Below, one piece after another: positions 8,048 to 17,092 of a stretch of 64,000 nucleotides of DNA. A model generated the notes under the pieces. It made no database searches. It was given only the letters and a program-made list of their open reading frames with translations, and was not told where the DNA came from. The DNA comes from Desulfovibrio aminophilus (GTDB lineage: Bacteria > Desulfobacterota > Desulfovibrionia > Desulfovibrionales > Desulfovibrionaceae), in NCBI RefSeq assembly GCF_023660105.1, contig NZ_JAMHGA010000002.1, forward strand, positions 1-64,000, written 5' to 3'. The position numbers were made by a program, and so were the translations under genes. Each line of letters starts with the position of its first letter. The stretch's first letter is position 1.

Positions 8048-8971
8048 ATGCGCAAGGAGTACTGGGCCGTCGGCTTGGCCGCGCTGGCGCTGCTGATCCT
8101 GGCCGTGGGCTGGGACCGCGAGGAGCCCGCGACCCGCGTGGACCTCTCCCGGCGCGTGGACATCACGCTCAAGACCCAGACCGAGGCCATCACCTACGCC
8201 TATCTGCCCCAGTACTCCCACAGCATCTCCTTCGAACGCCACCGGCTCCTGGTGGAATATCTCTCCCGCGTCACGGGCTACCCCTTCCGCCAGGTCTTCC
8301 CGGACACCTTCGACGAACACGTGAAGATGGTCGAGCGCGGCGAAATCGACATCTCCTTCTCCAATCCCTTCATCTACATCCGTCTGGCCCGGGCCGGGGC
8401 GCGCGCCTTCGCCCGCATCGTGGAGGAATCCGGCAGGCCGGACTTCTACAGCCAGATCATCTGCCGCAAGGACAACCGCGCCATCCACACCCTGGAGGAC
8501 TGCCGGGGCAAGCGTTGGATCGCCGTGGACCCCAGCTCGGCCGGGGGCTTCGTTTTCGCCCTGGACTATTTCCAGAGCCACGGCATCAAACGCGGCGACT
8601 TCACCGAGATCGCCTTCGCCCCCGGGCCCGGCGGCAAGCAGGAGAAGGTCGTGCTGGCGGTCTACGCGGGCAAGTACGACATCGGCTCGGTGCGCAACGG
8701 CACCCTGGAGCTGGTCAAGAACAAGGTGGACCTGGACGCCATCCGCGTCCTGGCCGAGAGCCGCCCCTATCCCGGCTGGGTCTACGCCGTCCGGCGCGGA
8801 TTCGACCCGAATAAGCTGGAAGCCATCCGCGAGGCCATGCTGCGCCTGGACGCGGGCGGCCCCGAAGCGGCGGCCATCCTGGAGGCGGCGCATTTCAAGG
8901 GCATCATCCCGGCCACGGACGCGGACTACGACCCCATCCGCAGCCTGGCCGGACGCATCTCGCAGGAGTAG
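8048..8971 (+). CDS. PhnD-like phosphate/phosphite/phosphonate-type substrate-binding protein
   Basis: 307 aa with AAGGAG ahead of the ATG. An N-terminal hydrophobic helix (VGLAALALLILAVGW) exports or anchors it. The body has the two-lobe periplasmic binding fold: YLPQYSHSISFERHRLLVEYLS, a GEIDISFSNPFIYI segment and VDPSSAGGFVFALDYF, which are characteristic of PhnD/SsuA-type proteins. There are no ABC permease or ATPase genes next to it; instead a membrane histidine kinase starts four bases downstream. It is therefore more likely a ligand sensor for that kinase than a transporter subunit (inference, known for other PhnD-kinase pairs). Confidence 0.85.
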   Translation: MRKEYWAVGLAALALLILAVGWDREEPATRVDLSRRVDITLKTQTEAITYAYLPQYSHSISFERHRLLVEYLSRVTGYPFRQVFPDTFDEHVKMVERGEIDISFSNPFIYIRLARAGARAFARIVEESGRPDFYSQIICRKDNRAIHTLEDCRGKRWIAVDPSSAGGFVFALDYFQSHGIKRGDFTEIAFAPGPGGKQEKVVLAVYAGKYDIGSVRNGTLELVKNKVDLDAIRVLAESRPYPGWVYAVRRGFDPNKLEAIREAMLRLDAGGPEAAAILEAAHFKGIIPATDADYDPIRSLAGRISQE

Positions 8972-8975
8972 CCGG

Positions 8976-11057
8976 ATGCACGCCCTGCAGCGCCTGAAGT
9001 TCAGCACCAAGATCAACCTCGGCACCACCGGGATCGTGCTCTTCCTGAGCCTGGTCATGGGCGCGCCCGTGGCCCGGGTGGCCTCCCAGGCCCTGGTGGA
9101 CGAGGTCAAGATGCGCGGCCGCGTGCTGGCCGAGAGCCTCTCCGTGCGTTCGGCCGATCCGGTCCTGGCCCAGGACTTCCTGCGGCTCAAGAACCTCGTG
9201 GACGATCTGCGCGGGGTGAGCGGGGACATCGAGTACGCCTTCATCCTGGACAAGGCGGGCGGCGTCCTGGCCCACAGCTATCCCAAGGGCTTTCCCGTGG
9301 ACCTCATCACCGCCAACGCCCCCGGACCGGGCGGGGCGTTGTCCGTGCGCCTGCTGGACAGCGGGGACGAGCGCATCTACGACTTCGCCGTGCCCGTGCG
9401 CGTGGCCGGGGAGTCCTTCGGCACGGCCCGGGTAGGCCTGTCCTGGAGCCGGGCGCGGGCCCCGGTGGAGCGCCTGGGCGGGATCATCCTGGGGCTGGCC
9501 GGAGGCGGGCTGTTCGTCTCGGTGGTGCTCTCGACCATCTTCGCCCGCCAGGTGACCCGGCGCTTGAACGTCCTGCGCACCCACGCCGCCGAGATGGTCA
9601 CCGGCAACCTGGACATGCAGGCGGGCGGGGAACTGGCCCGCAACTGCTGGGACATCATGGACTGCGACCGCAAGGAGTGCCCGGCCTACGGGGACAAGCG
9701 GCGGCGCTGCTGGTACGTGGCCGGAACCCTCTGTCTGGAGTGCGACGGCGGGCCCTTCCCCCAGAAGCTGGAGTCCTGCCGGGAGTGCCCGGTGTATCTG
9801 ACCAACGCGGGCGACGAGATCCAGGACCTCACCGAGACCTTCGACGCCATGGCCATGACGCTCAAGACCCACATCGCCGAGCTGCGCGAGGCCGAGAAGG
9901 TCCTCACCCGCCAGCAGCAGATCATGCGCACCATCCTGGACGTGACCCCGGACCTGGTCAGCCTGCTGGACGAACACCTCGTATACCAGGCCTGCAACCG
10001 GGCCTTCGCGGCCTCGGTCTCGCGCGAGGTGGACGAGGTGGTGGGCAAGACCGACGCCGACCTCTTCCCCGCCGAACTGGCGGCCGGGCGCACCGAGGCC
10101 AACCGCCGCGTCCTGGTCACGGGCGAGCGCTTCCAGACCGAGACCCGCCGCGAGGCCGGGCACGGCGAGCGCTGGTTCCACACCGTGCAGGTGCCGGTCT
10201 TCGACCGCGACGGCCGCATCGTGGGCGTGCTGCGCACGGCCCGCGACGTGACCCAGATCAAGGACTACCAGGACCAGCTCATCCAGGCCCAGAAGATGGA
10301 ATCCCTGGGCAAGCTGGCCGGGGGCGTGGCCCACGAGATCAACACTCCCCTGGGGATCATCCTGGGCTATGCCCAGCTCCTCCAGGAGGACGTGCCCGAG
10401 GGCCAGGTGCGCGAGGACCTCGGCACCATCGAGCGCCAGGCCAAGGTCTGCCGCAAGATCGTGGCCGACCTGCTGGGCTTCTCGCGCCAGTCGCGCAGCG
10501 CCAAGCGGGACATGTGCCTGAACAACTCGGTCATGGAGACCGTGACCCTGGTGCGGCACTCCTTCGAACTGGACCGGGTGCGCATCGTCACGGACCTGGA
10601 CGAGCGCATGCCGGTGCTCTACGGCGACCCGGACAAGCTGCGTCAGGTCTGGATGAACCTGCTGACCAACGCCCGCGACGCCATGCCGGGCGGGGGCATG
10701 GTTTTCGTCCGCACGAGACTGGACACCGGGGCCCAAAAGGTGACAGTCTGGGTGGCGGACACCGGCTCGGGCATCGAACCGGCCATCCTGGGGCGCATTT
10801 TCGATCCGTTCTTCAGCACCAAACCCGTGGGCAAGGGAACGGGCCTGGGACTGGCGGTGTCCTTCGGCATCATCAAGGAGCACGGGGGGGACATCTCGGC
10901 CCACAGCCCGGCGCCCGCGGATTTCGGACTGCCCCGGGGGGAGGCGGCCGGTGAACAGGGTGCGGGCTCGGTGTTCGAGGTGGCTCTTCCCCTGGATCAC
11001 GGGGAGCGGGACGACGAGGCGGCGCCGGAGGATGGCGGCGCGGCGAAAAAGGAGTGA
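8976..11057 (+). CDS. Membrane sensor histidine kinase with two-CW and PAS domains
   Basis: 693 aa. Order: N-terminal membrane helix (TGIVLFLSLVMGAPVARVA), extracytoplasmic sensor of about 150 residues, second helix (GGIILGLAGGGLFVSVVLS), HAMP-like linker, a Cys-rich two-CW domain at about residues 222-275 (NCWDIMDC, CPAYG, RCWYVAGTLC, ESCRECPVY), a second HAMP/coiled section, PAS at about 310-430, HisKA with phospho-acceptor His453 (GGVAHEINTPLG), and HATPase_c ending in GTGLGLAVSFGIIKEHGG. The gene overlaps nothing but is 4 nt from the PhnD gene and 3 nt from a receiver gene, so it is a two-component pair with that receiver. The Cys-rich cytoplasmic domain might bind a metal or an Fe-S cluster (inference). 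Confidence 0.9.
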   Translation: MHALQRLKFSTKINLGTTGIVLFLSLVMGAPVARVASQALVDEVKMRGRVLAESLSVRSADPVLAQDFLRLKNLVDDLRGVSGDIEYAFILDKAGGVLAHSYPKGFPVDLITANAPGPGGALSVRLLDSGDERIYDFAVPVRVAGESFGTARVGLSWSRARAPVERLGGIILGLAGGGLFVSVVLSTIFARQVTRRLNVLRTHAAEMVTGNLDMQAGGELARNCWDIMDCDRKECPAYGDKRRRCWYVAGTLCLECDGGPFPQKLESCRECPVYLTNAGDEIQDLTETFDAMAMTLKTHIAELREAEKVLTRQQQIMRTILDVTPDLVSLLDEHLVYQACNRAFAASVSREVDEVVGKTDADLFPAELAAGRTEANRRVLVTGERFQTETRREAGHGERWFHTVQVPVFDRDGRIVGVLRTARDVTQIKDYQDQLIQAQKMESLGKLAGGVAHEINTPLGIILGYAQLLQEDVPEGQVREDLGTIERQAKVCRKIVADLLGFSRQSRSAKRDMCLNNSVMETVTLVRHSFELDRVRIVTDLDERMPVLYGDPDKLRQVWMNLLTNARDAMPGGGMVFVRTRLDTGAQKVTVWVADTGSGIEPAILGRIFDPFFSTKPVGKGTGLGLAVSFGIIKEHGGDISAHSPAPADFGLPRGEAAGEQGAGSVFEVALPLDHGERDDEAAPEDGGAAKKE

Positions 11058-11060
11058 GTC

Positions 11061-11420
11061 ATGGCCGACATCATCGTGCTGGACGATATTTCGGACGCGG
11101 GCGTCCTGGTCAAACGCATCCTTGAGCGCGGGGGACACAAGGTCACGTCCTTCACCGAGGAGGAGGACGCCCTGGCCTTCGTGCGCAAGAACAAGCCCGA
11201 TTTGGCCATCCTGGACATGAAGCTGAAGAAGATGACCGGCGTGGAGGTGCTGGAGGAGATCCGCAAGCTCTCGCCCGGCACCAAGGCCATCATGCTTACC
11301 GGCTATCCCACGCTGGAGACGGCCCGCGAGGCCCTGCGCCTGGGAGCCAGCGAATACTGCGTGAAGCCCATCGACAAGGGCGAGCTGGAGGCCAAGGTGG
11401 CCGAAGTGCTGGCCGGATAG
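11061..11420 (+). CDS. Single-domain response regulator receiver
   Basis: 119 aa, one CheY-type receiver with no output domain. The acidic pair is LDD (residues 7-9), the phospho-acceptor is Asp52 (LAILDMKL) and the conserved Lys is in CVKPIDKG. It starts 3 nt after the histidine kinase. Because it lacks a DNA-binding domain it must act by protein contact; the next gene, the PEP-synthase-like protein, is the obvious candidate target (inference). Confidence 0.9.
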   Translation: MADIIVLDDISDAGVLVKRILERGGHKVTSFTEEEDALAFVRKNKPDLAILDMKLKKMTGVEVLEEIRKLSPGTKAIMLTGYPTLETAREALRLGASEYCVKPIDKGELEAKVAEVLAG

Positions 11421-11433
11421 CGGCGGGCCGGCC

Positions 11434-13887
11434 ATGTCGCTCATCACCCAGCTCTTCCGGCACTGGACCTACCAGGTCTTCGCTCCGGGCACCCTGCTGC
11501 GGGCCAAGTACAACGCCTTCAAGGATCTCCTGCGCTCCGACGACATCTGCCTGTCGCTCATCGCGGACCTGGAGGAGCTGGCCTACGGCCAGGACAAGGC
11601 CGACCAGGCCCGGGTGCTCTGGCTCTGCGAACGCCTCTCGGCGGCCGTGGAGCGGCTGGTGGGCAACCTCATGGCCATGAGCCCCACGCGCTACATGGGC
11701 CTTCCCGAGCACTTCAAGAAGATCGACTTCTACCTGCGCATGGCCCTGGACCGGCCCGGCGGGGACATCGCCCCGCCGTACCTGCTCTCCCTGGCCGAGG
11801 CCGCCGGACGTCAGGAACTGGCGGGCGGCAAGGCCGCCAACCTGGGCCGCGTGGCGGCGGAGACGGACCTGGCCGTGCCTCCGGGCTACGTGGTCAACAC
11901 CAACGCCTTCCACTACTTCATCGAGGCCGCCGGGCTGCGGCGGCCCCTGGACCGCAGGCTGCGCCAGATCGTGCTCTCCCGGCCCGAGGACGTGCCGCGC
12001 CTGGCCGGGGAGCTCATGGAGGTCATCCTCGGGGCCGAGGTGCCCCAGACCCTGGCGGCCCAGATCCAGGCCGCGGCCGAGGAGCTTTCCCGGGGCGGGC
12101 GGCTCCTGGCCGTACGCAGCAGCGCCCGGGCCGAGGATTCCGAGCTGTCCTTCGCCGGGCAGTACGCCAGCGAGCTGCACGTGCGGCCCGACGACGCCGT
12201 GGAGTCCTACAAGCGGGTCCTGGCCGGGAAATACTGCTCCCGGGCCCTGGTCTACCGCATTTCCCACGGGCTTTCGGACGCCGAGACGGCCATGTCGGTC
12301 CTCATCCTGCCCATGGTCGAGCCCAAGGCCGCGGGCGTGCTCTACACCCTGGACCCCGAGGGCTGTCCGCTCTCCGGCGAACCCGAGGCCATGTCCCTGT
12401 TCGTGGTCCCCGGCCTGGGGGACAGCCTCGTGGACGGCAGCCGCACGCCGCGCCGCCTCCTGCTTTCGCGCCGCGAGCGTCCGAGAATCCTTGAGGAATG
12501 CAGCAACGCCGGGCCGGCGCCCCTGTCCGAGGCCTCGGTGGGCGAACTGCGCGAGGCGGGTCTGCGACTGGAGGCCCTGTTCGGACGACCCCAGGACGTG
12601 GAGTGGGCCGTGGACGCCGAGGACCGACTGTTCATCCTCCAGTCCCGGCCGTTCCACATGGACGCCCCGCGCCAGGAGGCGCGGCCCGCGTTCAAGGCCG
12701 AAGTGCTCGTCTCCGGCCTGACCCGGGCCTCCGGCGGGGTGGCCGCCGGAACGGTCCGGCGTCTGCGGACCGTGGGCGAACTGAGCTCCTTCCCGCCCGG
12801 GGCCGTGGCCGTGACCTCGACCCTGCCGCCGATCCTGGCCCAGTTCGCCGGGCGGCTGGCAGCCGTGGTGGCGGAAACCGGCTCGCGGGCCAGCCACCTG
12901 GCCTCCGTGGCCCGGGAGAACGGCATCCCCGTGCTCGTCGGGCCGGGAGTCTTCGAGGCCCTGGCCGAGGGCGCGGAGGTCACGGTGGACGCCGACGCAG
13001 GGACGGTCTACGCCGGACGGGTGGAGGAGCTGCTGCCGAAGGTCGGGGACGCCGGCGACCGCGTGGTGGACCCCCGCTTCGCGCGCATCCTGCCCCTGAC
13101 GGCCAAGCTGAGCCTTACCGACCCCCAGGCCCCGGAGTTCAGCCCCGAGGGCTGCAAGTCCCTGCACGACCTGGTGCGCTTCTGCCACGAGAAGGGCGTG
13201 GCCGAGATGTTCAGCCTGGTGGGCAAGGGCGGCCGGGGGCTGGCCAGCTCGCGCAAGCTCAAGACCGAGCTGCCCCTGGTGCTCTATCTCCTCGACCTGG
13301 AGGACGGCCTGTTCGAGTCCGGCCGCTCCCGGGCCGAGGTTTTGCCCGAGGACATCAAGAGTCAGCCCATGTGGGCCTTCTGGTGGGGACTGGCCGACCG
13401 CGCCGTGGGCTGGGGCGACCTGGTGCACGTGGACTGGGAGGAGTTCGACCGCGTGAGCGCGGGCATCTTCTCCAAGGACTCCCGCCTGCTGGCCAGCTAC
13501 GCCATCATCTCGGCGGACTACCTGCACTGCATGATCCGCTTCGGCTACCACTTCTCGGTCCTGGACTCGGTCTGCGGCCACGAGGCCAACGGCAACTACA
13601 TCCAGTTCCGCTTCAAGGGCGGGGGCGGGACGCTGGAGCAGCGCCTGCTGCGCCTGGAGTTCCTCACCGGCGTGCTGACCCGCCTGGACTTCGAGTGCTC
13701 CACCCGGGGCGACATGCTGGACGCCAAGTACAGCCGCAAGCCCGAGAACGACACCCAGAAGCGTCTGGCGGCCCTGGGCTACCTTACGGCCGTGACCCGG
13801 CTCATGGACATGGGCCTCAAGGACCGGGAGCAGGTGGACGGGCTGGTGGACCAGCATCTGCGGCGCATCGAGCGGGGCCGCGGGTGA
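11434..13887 (+). CDS. PEP/pyruvate-binding (PEP-synthase-like) protein
   Basis: 817 aa. Residues 1-125 are an unassigned N-terminal extension. Then comes the ATP-grasp PPDK_N region (GKAANLGRVAAETDLAVPPG, AVRSSARAEDSELSFAGQY, ending in LQSRP), and a PEP-utilizers phosphohistidine domain with His488 in ETGSRASHLASVAREN. The last 280 residues (starting near FSLVGKGGRGLASS) are an unassigned domain instead of the PEP-binding TIM barrel of true PEP synthase. It may therefore be a phosphotransferase that uses ATP to phosphorylate His488 and then another target, rather than a gluconeogenic enzyme (inference, as with rifampicin phosphotransferase-like relatives). It sits directly between the receiver and a phosphatase gene that overlaps its stop codon. 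Confidence 0.85.
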   Translation: MSLITQLFRHWTYQVFAPGTLLRAKYNAFKDLLRSDDICLSLIADLEELAYGQDKADQARVLWLCERLSAAVERLVGNLMAMSPTRYMGLPEHFKKIDFYLRMALDRPGGDIAPPYLLSLAEAAGRQELAGGKAANLGRVAAETDLAVPPGYVVNTNAFHYFIEAAGLRRPLDRRLRQIVLSRPEDVPRLAGELMEVILGAEVPQTLAAQIQAAAEELSRGGRLLAVRSSARAEDSELSFAGQYASELHVRPDDAVESYKRVLAGKYCSRALVYRISHGLSDAETAMSVLILPMVEPKAAGVLYTLDPEGCPLSGEPEAMSLFVVPGLGDSLVDGSRTPRRLLLSRRERPRILEECSNAGPAPLSEASVGELREAGLRLEALFGRPQDVEWAVDAEDRLFILQSRPFHMDAPRQEARPAFKAEVLVSGLTRASGGVAAGTVRRLRTVGELSSFPPGAVAVTSTLPPILAQFAGRLAAVVAETGSRASHLASVARENGIPVLVGPGVFEALAEGAEVTVDADAGTVYAGRVEELLPKVGDAGDRVVDPRFARILPLTAKLSLTDPQAPEFSPEGCKSLHDLVRFCHEKGVAEMFSLVGKGGRGLASSRKLKTELPLVLYLLDLEDGLFESGRSRAEVLPEDIKSQPMWAFWWGLADRAVGWGDLVHVDWEEFDRVSAGIFSKDSRLLASYAIISADYLHCMIRFGYHFSVLDSVCGHEANGNYIQFRFKGGGGTLEQRLLRLEFLTGVLTRLDFECSTRGDMLDAKYSRKPENDTQKRLAALGYLTAVTRLMDMGLKDREQVDGLVDQHLRRIERGRG

Positions 13888-14954
13888 GCCCGCCCAAGGC
13901 GGCGGAAGGAATCACCTGGATCACGGACCGTCTGGCCGTGGGCGGCGCGCCCATGTCCTACGCCCAGCTCGACGCCCTGCGGGAGCAGGGCATCACCGCC
14001 ATCCTCAACCTCTGCGGCGAGTTCTGCGACCTGCACGAGATCGAGGCCGGGTCCGGCTTCGAGGTCTACTACCTGCCCATCAGCGACGAGGAGGCCCCGG
14101 ACCTCCAGACCCTGGAGAAGGCCCTGGAGTGGCTGGACGAGGCCCTCTACCTGGGCAAGAAGGTCTACATCCACTGCCGCCACGGCATCGGCCGCACGGG
14201 CACGGTGCTCAACGCCTATCTCCTGCGCCGGGGCCTGGGCCACAAGCTGGCCTGGCTCAAGCTGCGCAAGCTGCGCTCCAAGCCCTCGAACTTCGAACAG
14301 TGGTGGGCGGTGCGCAAGTACGGCCGCAAGGCCGGGCAGCTCACCGTGCGCGAGCCCTGCCTGGAGTACAAGAACCTCGTGGACCTGGGGCCGTTCCTGG
14401 CCGACTACGAGGCCCTGGTGTCCCGGGCCGAGGACCTCTTCGTCTACGAGAGCGGGGAGGGATCGCGCTGCGGCCGGGACCACGACCGCTGCTGCTCCAT
14501 TCCGGTGCATCTCTCCCTGGTGGAGGCCGTGCACGTGCGGCGCAAGGTGGACGCCGCCACCACGAGCCAGACCCGGCAGCGGCTCATCGAGCGCGCCGTG
14601 GCCGCGGCCCGCAGCGAGCACGAGGCCCGGGCCGCCGTGCCGGGAGCAGGACCGGCGGAATTCTGCCTCTCGGCCTCGGGCGCGCTCTGCCCGCTGTCGG
14701 AAGAGGGGCGATGCCTCATCTTCGATTTCCGGCCCCTGCAGTGCCGGACCCACGAACTGGACGAGGAGACCAAGCAGGACCTCTGGCAGAACGTGCTCGA
14801 GCCGGTCCTGAAACAGTCCTCGGCCCAGCTCTTCTTCGCCCTGACTTCGCGTTTTCCCAAGACGGAGCCGCCGTCCTTCTCCCTGGCCGACGTGGTCTCG
14901 GGCAAGTACGTGCAGGACTTCTTCCACGCCCTGATGAAGGCGGGCAAGGGCTGA
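13884..14954 (+). CDS. Dual-specificity phosphatase fused to a Cys-cluster (YkgJ-like) domain
   Basis: 356 aa, GTG start overlapping the preceding stop as GTGA, so the two genes are translationally coupled. Residues 15-150 are a dual-specificity/tyrosine phosphatase with the P-loop HCRHGIGRTG (nucleophile Cys98). The C-terminal half has the Cys pattern of YkgJ/CxxCxxCC-type metal-chelating proteins (SRCGRDHDRCCSIP, FCLSASGALCP, GRCLIFDFRPLQC). Such fusion is unusual. Possible roles are reversing phosphorylation within the cassette or coupling phosphatase activity to metal status (inference). It ends one base from the converging fliI gene. Confidence 0.85.
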   Translation: MSPPKAAEGITWITDRLAVGGAPMSYAQLDALREQGITAILNLCGEFCDLHEIEAGSGFEVYYLPISDEEAPDLQTLEKALEWLDEALYLGKKVYIHCRHGIGRTGTVLNAYLLRRGLGHKLAWLKLRKLRSKPSNFEQWWAVRKYGRKAGQLTVREPCLEYKNLVDLGPFLADYEALVSRAEDLFVYESGEGSRCGRDHDRCCSIPVHLSLVEAVHVRRKVDAATTSQTRQRLIERAVAAARSEHEARAAVPGAGPAEFCLSASGALCPLSEEGRCLIFDFRPLQCRTHELDEETKQDLWQNVLEPVLKQSSAQLFFALTSRFPKTEPPSFSLADVVSGKYVQDFFHALMKAGKG

Positions 14955-14955
14955 G

Positions 14956-16320
14956 TCAGCGCTTGGCGGCCTTGGCCTTCTGCTGTCCGGGATCGCCGCC
15001 GGCCTGTGCGGCCAGGGCCATGAGCTGGGCGTAGCTCTCCTCCAGGGGCTGGCGCTCGGCCACGCGCTGCTGGAGGAAGGCGTTGATGGGCTGGATGAGC
15101 CGCAGGGCGGTGTCGATTTCCGGGCTGGAGCCGCGCTGATAGGCCCCGATGTTGACCATGTCCTCCACGCGCTTGAAGGTGGCCAAGTACTTGAGGGCCA
15201 CGCGTCCGGCGTCCTGGACCTCGGCCGGGGTGATGTCCGAGCGCAGACGGGACACGCTCTTGAGCACGTCGATGGCCGGGAAGTGGCCCTGGTCGGCCAG
15301 GTCGCGGGTGAGGACCACGTGGCCGTCGAGGATCGAGCGGGTGGAGTCCGCGATGGGTTCGGTGAAGTCGTCGCCGTCCACGAGCACGGTGTAGATGCCG
15401 GTGATGGAACCCGTGGCGCTTTTCCCCGCGCGCTCCAGGAGCTTGGGCAGGTGGGCGAAGACGCTCGGGGTGTAGCCGCCGCGCGTGGGCGGCTCTCCGG
15501 CCGCCAGTCCCACCTCGCGCCCGGCCATGGCGAAGCGCGTCACCGAGTCCATCATGAGCAGCACGTCCGCGCCCCTGTCGCGGAAGAACTCCGCGATGGC
15601 CGTGGCGGTGTAGGCCGCGCGCATGCGGATGAGCGGGCTCTTGTCCGAGGTGGCGATGACGAGCACGGAGCGGGCCAGACCCTCGGGGCCCAGGTCGCGC
15701 TCGATGAACTCCAGCACCTCGCGGCCGCGTTCGCCCACCAGGGCGATGACGTTCACGTCGGCCTTGGTGTAGCGGGCCATCATGCCGAGCAGGGTGCTCT
15801 TGCCCACGCCGGAACCGGCCATGATGCCCACGCGCTGGCCCTTGCCCAGCGTCAAAAGTCCGTTGATCGCCCGTACGCCCACGTCCAGGGGATCGAGGAT
15901 GCGCGGCCGGGACATGGGGTTCGGCGGCTCGCCGAAGAGCGGGCGGAAGGATTCGGGCACGAAGGGCCCCAGGGAGTCCAGGGGCTCGCCGAAGGCGTCC
16001 ACGGCGCGGCCCAGCAGGGCCTCGCCCACGGGCACGTGCGGCGGAACCGAGGAGTTGCGGATCAGACAGCCCGGGGCCACGCCGCGCAGGTCGCCGTAAG
16101 GCATGAACAGGCAGGAACCGCCCCGGAAGCCGACCACCTCGGCCGCGATGGCCTCATCGCCGCCGGTTTCCGGCAGGAGGTGGCAGACCGAGCCGAGCGG
16201 GGCCTTGATGCCCTGGCCCTCGGCGATGAGGCCGACGACCTTGGTGACCTTGCCGTAGGTCCGACAGGCGTCCAGTTCCTCGAACAGCGCGCAGCAGCCG
16301 CGCGGATCAAGCGCCGCCAT
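14956..16320 (-). CDS. fliI: Flagellar type III export ATPase FliI
   Basis: 454 aa, the normal length. Walker A GIMAGSGVGKSTLLG, Walker B region VLLMMDSVTRFAMAGREVGL and the arginine-finger segment match flagellar/type III secretion ATPases. It energises export of rod, hook and filament subunits. Its start lies within fliH (14-nt overlap), and it is the last gene of the operon; fliJ is not found after it, because a convergent gene ends one base away. Confidence 0.95.
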   Translation of the reverse strand: MAALDPRGCCALFEELDACRTYGKVTKVVGLIAEGQGIKAPLGSVCHLLPETGGDEAIAAEVVGFRGGSCLFMPYGDLRGVAPGCLIRNSSVPPHVPVGEALLGRAVDAFGEPLDSLGPFVPESFRPLFGEPPNPMSRPRILDPLDVGVRAINGLLTLGKGQRVGIMAGSGVGKSTLLGMMARYTKADVNVIALVGERGREVLEFIERDLGPEGLARSVLVIATSDKSPLIRMRAAYTATAIAEFFRDRGADVLLMMDSVTRFAMAGREVGLAAGEPPTRGGYTPSVFAHLPKLLERAGKSATGSITGIYTVLVDGDDFTEPIADSTRSILDGHVVLTRDLADQGHFPAIDVLKSVSRLRSDITPAEVQDAGRVALKYLATFKRVEDMVNIGAYQRGSSPEIDTALRLIQPINAFLQQRVAERQPLEESYAQLMALAAQAGGDPGQQKAKAAKR

Positions 16321-17092
16321 CAGCCGCTCCGCCGTCCGTCCGGGCGGCCGCCCCGTCGTCCGCGTCGGAGGCGGCTCCGGCCAGGCGGTCCAGCACGGCC
16401 TGCACCTCGGCCCAACGCGCGTCCAGGGAATTGTCCACCATGCCCACGCGCGTTTCGAGCACCACGCCGCCCGAGGCGATGCCCGCGTCGCCCTTGACCT
16501 GCCACTGGTCCAGGCGCGGGAACGCGGCCTTGGCCTCGTTGAGCAGGAGCTCCATGCCCTCCACGTCCTCCGGGGCGACCCGGGCCGTGATCTGGCGCAG
16601 GCTTTCCAGCTTTTCCAGGGATTCGCGCAGCAGGGCGTCCAGGATTTCCTTGCGCCGCTCGGCCAGCTCCACGCCCACCGCCTTGCGCACGGCCAGGAGG
16701 ATGAGCCGGGCGAAATCCTTGCGCTGCGACTCGAAGATGTGGGTTTCCTGGGTCTGCACGGCCTGGAGGATGTTGCCCAGGGTCATGCCGAACTCGCGCA
16801 TCTGGCGGGAGACCTCGTCCTGGGCCTGGGCGTAGCCCTCGGCCTGGCCCTCCTGGCGGGCCTTCTCGCGGAGCTCCTCGGCCTCCCTGCGGGCCTGGGC
16901 CAGGATCTCCGCCGCCGCGTCCCGGGCCTTGGCCCGCACGCGCTCCAGCAGGACGGAACAGGTGTCCTCGTCCCAGGTGGGGGGCTTCTTGCCCTCCATC
17001 TCCTGGATGGTCATGACGTCCGGGCCGGGCGTGTCCATGCCCAGGATGACCCGCCCGGTGTAGAACTTTTCCTGGGCGTCAGACGAAGACAT
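16307..17092 (-). CDS. fliH: Flagellar assembly protein FliH
   Basis: 261 aa. The central region is the Ala/Glu-rich helix (DAAAEILAQARREAEELREK) typical of FliH, followed by the V-ATPase E-subunit-like C-terminal domain (LILLAVRKAVGVELAERRKE). It binds and restrains FliI. It overlaps both fliG (14 nt) and fliI (14 nt), so the three are translated as a unit. FliH proteins vary widely in sequence; position and architecture carry the call. Confidence 0.9.
   Translation of the reverse strand: MSSSDAQEKFYTGRVILGMDTPGPDVMTIQEMEGKKPPTWDEDTCSVLLERVRAKARDAAAEILAQARREAEELREKARQEGQAEGYAQAQDEVSRQMREFGMTLGNILQAVQTQETHIFESQRKDFARLILLAVRKAVGVELAERRKEILDALLRESLEKLESLRQITARVAPEDVEGMELLLNEAKAAFPRLDQWQVKGDAGIASGGVVLETRVGMVDNSLDARWAEVQAVLDRLAGAASDADDGAAARTDGGAADGGA

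Noticed and set aside
6059-9253. 1064-codon minus-strand open frame
   Set aside because: It is antisense to the ferredoxin, TauE, membrane-protein and PhnD genes, is Gly/Ala/His-rich and low-complexity and has no family motif. GC-rich DNA gives such stop-free frames.
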